Assembly (NCBI GenBank): GCA_947650365.1
Contig: CANTAL010000101.1
Span: 1 to 64,000, forward strand
DNA: 64,000 nucleotides
Source of the DNA: Chamaelirium japonicum
Taxonomy: Eukaryota > Streptophyta > Magnoliopsida > Liliales > Melanthiaceae
Direction of reading: 5' to 3'
The notes beneath the pieces were generated by a model. That model ran no database searches. It was not told the DNA's origin and saw only the letters and a program-made list of their open reading frames with translations. Below, one piece after another: positions 55,273-64,000 of the stretch; position 1 is the first letter of the stretch, and each line of letters begins with the position of its first letter. A program made the position numbers and the translations under genes.

Positions 55273-58263
55273 ACGAATGAACTAGAATAGATTGTATGAA
55301 TGAATTAGAATGGATCGTACGAATGAATTAGAATGGATCGTACGAAGGAATTAGAATGGATCGTACGAATGAATTAGAATGGATCGTACGAATAAATTAG
55401 AATTGATCGTACGAATGAATTAGAATGGATCGTACGAAGGAATTAGAATGGATCGTACGAATGAATTAGAATGGATATATTCGTGCAAATGAATTAGAAT
55501 GGATCGTATGAATGTATTAGAATTGATCATATGAGTGAAATAGAATGGATCGTACGAATGAATTAGAATGGATTGTATGAATGAATTAGAATGGATCGTA
55601 CGAATGAATTAGAATGGATCATACGAATTAATTAGAATGGATCATACCAATGAATTAGAATGGATCGTACGAATGAATTAGAATGGATCGTACGAATGAA
55701 TTAGAATGGATACATTTGTGCGAATGAATTAGAATGGATTGTGCGAATGAATAAGAACAGATCGTGCGAATGAATTAGAATGGATCGTACGAATGAATTA
55801 GAAAGGATCGTGCGAATGAATTAGAATGGATCGTACGAATGAATTAGAATGGATACATTTGTGCGAATGAATTAGAATGGATCGTATGAATGAATTAGAA
55901 TGGATCGTACGAATGAATTAGAATGGATCGTGCGAATGAATTAGAATGGATCGTACGAATGAATTAGAATGGATCGTGTGAAAGAATTAGAATGGATCGT
56001 ACGAATGAATTAGAATGGATCGTGCGAATGAATAAGAATGGATCGTACGAATGAATTAGAATAGATACATTTGTGCGAATGAATTAGAATGGATCGTACG
56101 AATGAATTTGAATGGATCGTATGAATGAATTAGAATGGATCGTATGAATGAATTAGAATGGATCGTGCGAATGAATTAGAATGGATCGTACGAATGAATT
56201 AGAATGGATCGTACGAATGAACTAGAATGGATACATTCGTGCGAATGAATTAGAATGGATCGTACGAATGAATTAGAATGGATCGTACGAATGAATTAGA
56301 ATGGATCTTACGAATGAATTAGAATGGATCGTACGAATGAATTAGAATGGATCTTACGAATGAATTAGAATGGATCGTACGAATAAATTAGAATGGATCG
56401 TATGAATGGTTTAGAATGGATACATTCGTGCGAATGAATTAGAATGGATCGGGCGAATGAATTAGAATGGATCGTACGAATGAATTAGAATGGATCAAAT
56501 AAATGAATTAGAATGGTTACTTTCATCCGAATGAATTAGAATGGATCATACGAAAGAATTAGAATGGATCGTACGAATGAATTAGAATGGATCATATTAA
56601 TGAATTAGAATGGATAGTACGAATGAATTAGAATGGATACATTCGTGCGAATAAATTAGAATGGATTGTATGAATGAATTAGAATGGATCGTACGAATGA
56701 ATTAGAATGGATCGTACGAATGAATTAGAATAGATTGCGCGAATGAATTAGAATGGATCGTACGAATGAATTAGAATGGATCGTACGAAGGAATTAGAAT
56801 GGATCGTACGAATGAATTAGAATGGATCATACGAATGAATTAGAATGGATCGTAGGAATGAATTAGAACGGATATATTTGAACGAATAAATTAGAATGGA
56901 TCATACGAATGAATTAGAATGGATCGTACGAATGAATTAGAATGGATAGTGCGAATGAATTAGAATCGATCGTACGAATGAATTAGAATGGATCGTACGA
57001 ATGAATTAGAATGGATCATACGAATGAGTAAGAATGGATCGTACGAATGAATTAGAATGGATCGTACGAATGAATTAGAATGGATCGTACGAATAAATTA
57101 GAATGGATACATTCGTCCGAATGAATTAGAATGGATCATACGAATGAGTAAGAATGGATCGTACGAATGAAATAGAATAGATTGTACGAATGAATTAGAA
57201 TGGATACATTCGTGCGAATGAATTAGAATGGATCGTGCACAAATGAGTAAGAATAAATTAGAATGGATCATACGAATGAATTAGAATGGATTGTACGAAT
57301 TAATTAGAATGGATATATTCGTGCAAATGAATTAGAATGGATTAGAATGGATCATACGAATGGACTAGAATGGATACATTCGAGCGAATGAATTAGAATG
57401 GATCATACGAATGAATTAGAATGGATCGTACGAATAAATTAGAATTTATACATTCGTCCGAATGAATTAGAATGGATCATACGAATGAGTAAGAATGGAT
57501 CGTACGAATGAAATAGAATAGATTGTACGAATGAATTAGAATGGATCCTACGAATGAATTAGAATGGATCGGGTGAAAGAATTAGAATGGATTGTATGAA
57601 TGAATTAGAATGGATCGTATGAATGAATTAGAATGGATCGTGCGAATGAATTCGAATTGATCGTACGAATGAATTAGAATGGATCGTACGAATGAATTAG
57701 AATGGATACATTCGTGCAAAAGAATTAGAATGGATACATTCGTGCGAAAGAATTAGAATAGATCGTATGAATGAATTAGAATGGATCCTATGAATGAATT
57801 AGAATGGATCGTGCGAATGAATTAGAATGGATCGTACGAATGAATTAGTATGGATCGTGCTAATGAATTAGAATTGATCGAACGAATGAATTAGCATGGA
57901 TCGTGCTAATGAATTAGAATGGAACGTACGAATGAATTAGAATGGATCGTGTGACAGAATTAGAAAGGACTGTATGAATGTCGTACGAATGAACTAGAAT
58001 GGATATATTCGTGCAAATGAATTAGAATGGATCGTATGAATGTATTAGAATGGATCGTATGAGTGAATTAGAATGGATCGTACGAATGAATTAGAATGGA
58101 TTGTATGAATGGATTAGAATGGATCGTACGAATGAATTAGAATGGATCATACGTGTTAATTAGAATGGATCATACAAATGAATGAGAATGGAACGTACGA
58201 ATGAATTAGAATGGATCGTGTGAAAGAATTAGAATGGATTGTATGAATGAATTTGAATGAATT
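55273..58263 (+). repeat. Satellite block 55, long + orientation
   Basis: The second + half of the higher-order repeat, with all the block 53 variants in order plus extra units near 55,460-55,730. Confidence 0.95.
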
Positions 58264-58636
58264 CGTTCGATCAATTCTAATTCATTAGCACGATCCATTC
58301 GAATTCATTCGTATGATCGATTCTAATTCATTCGCACGATCCATTCTAATTCATTCGTACGATCCATTCTAATTCTTTCACACGATCCATTCTAATTCAT
58401 TCGTACGATCCATTCTAATTCATTCGTACGATCTATTATAATTCATTCGTACGATCCATTCTAATTCATTCGTACGAACCATTCTAATTCCTTCGTACGA
58501 TCTATTCTAATTCATTCATACAATCCATTCTAATTCTTTCACACGATCCATTCTAATTCATTCGTACGTTCCATTCTAATTCATTAGCACGATCCATGCT
58601 AATTCATTCGTTCGATCAATTCTAATTCATTAGCAC
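57857..58636. repeat. 112-bp inverted pair (H3 copy 2)
   Basis: The same pair at arms 57,857-57,968 and 58,525-58,636, with an extra mismatch near the inner end of the left arm (GAAAGG for GAATGG). Confidence 0.91.
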
Positions 58637-61210
58637 GATCCATTCTAATTCATTCGCACGATCCATTCTAATTCATTCATAGGATCCATTCCAATTCATT
58701 CATACGATCTATTCTAATTCTTTCGCACGAATGTATCCATTCTAATTCATTCGCACGAATGTATCCATTCTAATTCATTCGTACGATCCATTCTAATTCA
58801 TTCGTACGATCTATTCTAATTCATTCGTAAGATCCATTCTAATTCTTTCACACGATCCATTCTAATTCATTCGTACGATCCATTCTAATTCATTCATACG
58901 ATCCATTCTAATTCATTCATACGATACATTCTAATTCATTCCTACAATCCATTCTAATTCATTCGCCCGATCCATTCTAATTCATTCATACGATCCATTC
59001 TATTCGAATGGATCATGCGATCCATTCGAATTCATTCGCACGATCCATTCTAATTCATTCATACAATCCATTCTACTTCATTCATACAATGCATTCTAAT
59101 TCATTCATACGATCCATTCTAATTCATTTGCACGAATTTATCTATTCTAATTCATTCGTACGATCCATTCTAATTCGTTCGTACGATCCATTCTAATTCA
59201 TTCGTACGATCTATTCTAATTCATTCGTACGATCCATTCTAATTCATTCGTACGATCCATTCTAATTCCTTCGTACGATCCATTCTAATTCATTCGTACG
59301 ATCCATTCTAATTCATTCGTACGATCCATTCTAATTCATTAATATGATCCATTCTAATTCATTCGTACGATCCATTCTAATTCATATGCACAAAGGTATC
59401 CACTCTAATCCATTCGTAGGATCCATTCTAATTCATTCGTACGATCCATTCTAATTCATTCGTACGATCCATTCTAATTCATTCGCTCGACTGTATCCAT
59501 TCTAATCCATTCGTACGATCCATTCTAATCCATTCGTACGATCCATTCTAATTCATTCGCATGAATGTAACCATTCTAATTCATTCATTTGATCCATTCT
59601 AATTCATTCGTACGATCCATTCTAATTCATTCGTCCGATCCATTCTAATTCATTCGCACGAATGTATCCATTCTAATTCATTCATACGATCCATTCTAAT
59701 TCATTCGTACGATCCATTCTAATCCATTCGCACAAATGTATCTATTCTAATCCATTCGTACGATCCATACTAATCCATTCGTACGATCCATTCTAATTCA
59801 TTCGCATGAATGTATCCATTCTAATACATTCACACGATTCATTCTAATTCATTCGTACGATCCATTCTAATTTATTCGTACAATCCATTGTAATTCATTC
59901 GTATGATCCATTCTAATTCATTCCTACGATCTATTCTAATTCATTCGCTTGAATATATCCATTCCAATTCATTCGTTCGATCCATTCTAATTCATTCGCA
60001 CGATCCATTCTAATTCATTCGTATGATCCATTCTAATCCATTCATACGATCCATTCTAATTCATTCGTACGATCCATTCTAATTCATTCGGACGATCCAT
60101 TCTAATTCATTCGCACGAATGTATCCATTCTAGTTCATTCGTACGATCCATTCTAATTCATTCGTACGATCCATTCTAGTTCATTCGCACGATCCATTCT
60201 AATTCATTCGTACGATCCATTCTAATTCATTCATACGATCCATTCTAATTCATTCGTACGATCCATTCTAGTTCATTCATACAATCCATTCTAATTCATT
60301 CGTACGATCCATTCTAATTCACTCATACGATCCATTCTAATACATTCATACGATCCATTCTAATTCATTTGCACGATCCATTCTAATTCATTCGTACGAT
60401 CGATTCTAATTCTTTCACACGATCCATTCTAATTCATTTGCACGAATATATCCATTCTAATTCATTCGTACGATCCATTCTTATTCATTCGTACGATCCA
60501 TTTTAATTTATTCGCACGATCCATTCTAATTCATTCGTACGATCCATTCTAATTCTTTCACACGATCCATTCTAATTCATTCGTACGATCCATTCTAATA
60601 CATTCATACGATCCATTGTAATTCATTTGCACGAATATATCCATTCTAATTCATTCGTACGATCCATTCTAATTCCTTCGTACGATCCATTCTAATTCAT
60701 TCGTACGATCCATTCTAATTCATTTGCACGATCCATTCTAATTCCTTCGTACGATCCATTCTAATTCATTCGTACGATCCATTCTAATTCATTCATACAA
60801 TCCATTCTAATTCTTTCACACGATCTATTCTAATTCATTCGTAGGATCCATTCTAATTCATTCGTACAATCTATTCTATTTCATTCGTACGATCCATTCG
60901 TACTCATTCGTATGATCCATTCTAATTCATTTGCACGAATATATCCATTCTAATTCATTCGTACGATCCATTCTAATTCCTTCGTACGATCCATTCTAAT
61001 TCATTCGTATGATCTATTCTAATTCATTCGCACGATCCATTCTAATTCATTCGTACGATCCATTCTAATTCTTTCACACGATCCATTCTAATTCATTCGT
61101 ACGATCCATTCTAATTCATTCGTGCAATCCATTCTATTTCATTCGTATGATCCATTCTTACTCATTCGTACGATCCATTCTAATTCATTCACACGAATGT
61201 ATCCATTCGT
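58264..61210 (-). repeat. Satellite block 56, long - orientation
   Basis: The second - half of the higher-order repeat. Compared with block 54 it has two extra 23-bp units (near 59,180 and 59,440) and lacks the single-base deletion. It ends in CATTCGTACGAATG (61,204-61,217). Confidence 0.95.
59002..59031 (-). repeat. Cruciform landmark, - sense (H3 copy 2)
   Basis: Perfect arms, loop ATGC, 5,891 bp after the copy at 53,111. Confidence 0.95.
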
Positions 61211-64000
61211 ACGAATGAACTAGAATAGATTGTATGAATGAATTAGAATGGATCGTACGAATGAATTAGAATGGATCGTACGAAGGAATTAGAATGGATC
61301 GTACGAATGAATTAGAATGGATAGTACGAATAAATTAGAATAGATCGTACGAATGAATTAGAATGGATCGTACGAAGGAATTAGAATGGATCGTACGAAT
61401 GAATTAGAATGGATATATTCGTGCAAATGAATTAGAATGGATCGTATGAATGTATTAGAATTGATCGTATGAGTGAATTAGAATGGATCGTACGAATGAA
61501 TTAGAATGGATTGTATGAATGAATTTGAATGGATCGTACGAATGAATTAGAATGGATCATACGAATTAATTAGAATGGATCATACCAATGAATTAGAATG
61601 GATCGTACGAATGAATTAGAATGGATCGTACGAATGAATTAGAATGGATACATTCGTGCGAATGAATTAGAATGGATTGTGCGAATGAATAAGAACAGAT
61701 CGTGCGAATGAATTAGAATGGATCGTACGAATGAATTAGAAAGGATCGTGCGAATGAATTAGAATGGATCGTACGAATGAATTAGAATGGATACATTTGT
61801 GCGAATGAATTAGAATGGATTGTACGAATGAATTAGAATGGATCATATGAATGAATTAGAATGGATCGTACGAATGAATTAGAATGGATCGTGCGAATGA
61901 ATTAGAATGGATCGTACGAATGAATTAGAATGGATCGTGTGAAAGAATTAGAATGGATCTACGAATGAATTAGAATGGATCGTGCGAATGAATAAGAATG
62001 GATCGTACGAATGAATTAGAATAGATACATTTGTGCGAATGAATTAGAATGGATCGTACGAATGAATTTGAATGGATCGTATGAATGAATTAGAATGCAT
62101 CGTATGAATGAATTAGAATGGATCGTGCGAATGAATTAGAATGGATCGTACGAATGAATTAGAATGGATCGTACGAATGAACTAGAATGGACACATTCGT
62201 GCGAATGAATTAGAATGGATCGTACGAATGAATTAGAATGGATCGTACGAATGAATTAGACTGGATCTTACGAATGAATTAGAATGGATCGTACGAATGA
62301 ATTAGAATGGATCGTACGAATGAATTAGAATGGATCTTACGAATAAATTAGAATGGATCGTACGAATAAATTAGAATGAATCGTATGAATGGTTTAGAAT
62401 GGATACATTCGTGCGAATGAATTAGAATGGATCGGGCGAATGAATTAGAATGGATCGTACGAATGAATTAGAATGGATCAAATAAATGAATTAGAATGGT
62501 TACTTTCATCCGAATGAATTAGAATGGATCATACGAAAGAATTAGAATGGATCGTACGAATGAATTAGAATGGATCATATTAATGAATTAGAATGGATAG
62601 TACGAATGAATTAGAATGGATACATTCGTGCGAATAAATTAGAATGGATTGTATGAATGAATTAGAATGGATCGTACGAATGAATTAGAATGGATCGTAC
62701 TAATGAATTAGAATAGATTGCGCGAATGAATTAGAATGGATCGTACGAATGAATTAGAATGGATCGTACGAAGGAATTAGAATGGATCGTACGAATGAAT
62801 TAGAATGGATCGTACGAATGAATTAGAATGGATCGTAGGAATGAATTAGAATGGATATATTTGAACGAATAAATTAGAATGGATCATACGAATGAATTAG
62901 AATGGATCGTACGAATGAATTAGAATGGATAGTGCGAATGAATTAGAATCGATCGTACGAATGAATTAGAATGGATCGTACGAATGAATTAGAATGGATC
63001 ATACGAATGAGTAAGAATGGATCGTACGAATGAATTAGAATGGATCGTACGAATGAATTAGAATGGATCGTACGAATAAATTAAAATGGATACATTCGTC
63101 CGAATGAATTAGAATGGATCATACGAATGAGTAAGAATGGATCGTACGAATAAAATAGAATAGATTGTACGAATGAATTAGAATGGATACATTCGTGCGA
63201 ATGAATTAGAATGGATCGTGCACGAATGAGTAAGAATAAATTAGAATGGATCATACGAATGAATTAGAATGGATTGTACGAATTAATTAGAATGGATATA
63301 TTCGTGCAAATGAATTAGAATGGATTAGAATGGATCATACGAATGGATTAGAATGGATACATTCGAGCGAATGAATTAGTATGGATCGTACGAATGAATT
63401 AGAATGAATCATACGAATAAATTAGAATTGATACATTCGTCCGAATGAATTAGAATGGATCATACGAATGAGTAAGAATGGATCGTACGAATGAAATAGA
63501 ATAGATTGTACGAATGAATTAGAATGGATCCTACGAATGAATTAGAATGGATCGTGTGAATGAATTAGAATGGTTACATTCATGCGAATGAATTAGAATG
63601 GATCGTACGAATGGATTAGAATGGATCGTACGAATGGATTAGAATGGATACATTCGAGCGAATGAATTAGAATGGATCGTACGAATGAATTAGAATGGAT
63701 CGTACGAATGGATTAGAATGGATCCTACGAATAGATTAGAATGGATACCTTTGTGCATATGAATTAGAATGGACCGTACGAATGAATTAGAATGGATCAT
63801 ATTAATGAATTAGAATGGATCGTACGAATGAATTAGAATGGATCGTGTGAAAGAATTAGAATGCATTGTATGAATGAATTAGAATGGATCGTATGAATGA
63901 ATTAGAATGAATCGTGCGAATGAATTCGAATGGATCGCATGATCCATTCGAATAGAATGGATCATATGAATGAATTAGAATGGATCAAGCGAATGAATTA
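61211..64000 (+). repeat. Satellite block 57, + orientation, cut by the window end
   Basis: The third + half of the higher-order repeat, parallel to block 55 up to about 63,550. It then diverges into a reverse-sense CATATG module (about 63,565-63,760) and the forward cruciform landmark, a combination not present in blocks 53 or 55. Confidence 0.94.
61211..64000. repeat. Higher-order repeat H3, copy 3 (partial)
   Basis: The marker at 63,415 lies 5,983 bp after the previous one. The copy stops matching H3 after about 63,550, so it is either a truncated copy or the edge of the amplified domain. Confidence 0.88.
63924..63953 (+). repeat. Cruciform landmark, + sense
   Basis: Perfect arms, loop GCAT. 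It is the only + sense copy in the right half of the window and has the same upstream variants as the copies at 302 and 17,429. Confidence 0.95.

Larger units (their letters stand above)
55273..61210. repeat. Higher-order repeat H3, copy 2 (~5.94 kb)
   Basis: Second copy. The marker at 57,432 gives an offset of 5,891, and the right edge gives 5,938. The 47-bp difference is explained by two whole 23-bp units plus one single-base deletion in copy 1. Confidence 0.92.
1..64000. repeat. Bidirectional 23-bp satellite array filling the window
   Basis: The array is 23-bp units made of GAATGAATTA followed by GAATGGATCGTAC, about 35% GC, repeated without any interruption by unique DNA. A 28-bp variant carrying GGATACATTCGTGC is interspersed, and occasional truncated or fused units occur. 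On the given strand the unit is G-rich relative to C (6 G, 2 C), so base skew reverses wherever orientation reverses. Both halves begin GAATG, suggesting an older shorter repeat. The size and lack of genes are typical of eukaryotic heterochromatic satellite. I do not recognise this exact family. No stretch longer than about 30 bp lacks the repeat. Confidence 0.97.

Noticed and set aside
46051-59196. Four near-identical 62-codon frames at 46,051, 48,466, 53,117 and 59,008
   Set aside because: Their repetition could suggest a conserved gene, but all four start inside the cruciform landmark and are copied by H2/H3 duplication. Copies differ in the last residues with no sign of constraint.
1-64000. 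CRISPR array
   Set aside because: The repeats are regular and partly palindromic, but there are no unique spacers and no cas genes. The units are contiguous.
1-64000. CENP-B-box-like motif (ATTCGTACGATCCATTC)
   Set aside because: It matches TTCG, the following A and one C of the known box, but lacks the required CGGG end. The resemblance is partial and expected by chance in a repeated unit.
1-64000. Heat-shock-element-like GAA/TTC arrangement
   Set aside because: The unit has several GAA words, but in the same direction and with wrong spacing. At palindromic junctions TTC and GAA are four bases apart rather than two.
1-64000. Telomere repeat, transposon ends or terminal inverted repeats
   Set aside because: No TTAGGG-like array, transposase or reverse-transcriptase frame, target-site duplication or poly(A) tract was seen. 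The inverted repeats are made of the satellite itself.
1-64000. Intrinsic terminators at hairpins
   Set aside because: Hairpins such as 302-331 and 2527-2571 are AT-rich and not followed by T runs, and there is no transcription unit to terminate.

Overview
The whole 64-kb window is satellite DNA. I found no gene, RNA gene, transposon or unique sequence. The basic unit is 23 bp and is built from two related halves, GAATGAATTA (10 bp) followed by GAATGGATCGTAC (13 bp). A 28-bp variant, in which the GATCGTAC end becomes GGATACATTCGTGC, is interspersed every few units. In this annotation '+' means the unit reads in that sense on the given strand, and '-' means its reverse complement (GTACGATCCATTC + TAATTCATTC) reads on the given strand. 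An array of this size points to a eukaryotic heterochromatic region (pericentromeric, subtelomeric or sex-chromosome-like). I cannot name the species.

The striking property is strand switching. Reading by eye, the array divides into 57 blocks that alternate between + and - orientation, from about 48 bp to about 3.2 kb long. Switch points are not random. They fall into a few recurring junction sequences, most of them palindromic or near-palindromic (CATTCGTACGAATG; 10-bp arms GAATGAATTC/GAATTCATTC around a 13-bp spacer; GGATCGTGCACGAATG; TTCAGGATCGTACG). The same junctions recur across the window, so they were copied along with the DNA around them.

Layout: 1-23.5 kb is a mosaic of 29 mostly short blocks containing scattered diverged copies of the same modules. 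23.5-34.4 kb is a head-to-tail tandem duplication of a ~5.45-kb segment, nearly identical, with one 69-bp (three-unit) length difference. 34.4-43.9 kb is again a mosaic, with long-range similarity to 0-2 kb and 17-19 kb (offsets about 37.1 and 18.4 kb). 43.9-48.8 kb is an exact-length tandem duplication of 2,415 bp (105 x 23). From about 49.6 kb to the end, a higher-order repeat of 5.6-5.9 kb is present in two full copies and one partial copy, each made of one + block and one - block of 2.7-3.0 kb. A related shortened form overlaps the 2,415-bp duplication.

Inverted repeats occur at several scales: 11 copies of a 13-bp-arm, 4-bp-loop cruciform; three 45-bp hairpins; three hairpins with a 111-bp right arm (one with a perfect 111-bp left arm); and four inverted pairs of 112 bp separated by about 556 bp. 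In two families the short spacer between the inverted arms occurs in both orientations, as expected if recombination between inverted arms flips what lies between them. The most useful reading of this window is therefore as a record of repeated inversion and segmental amplification inside one satellite family. All block edges are by-eye estimates, good to about 10 bp.
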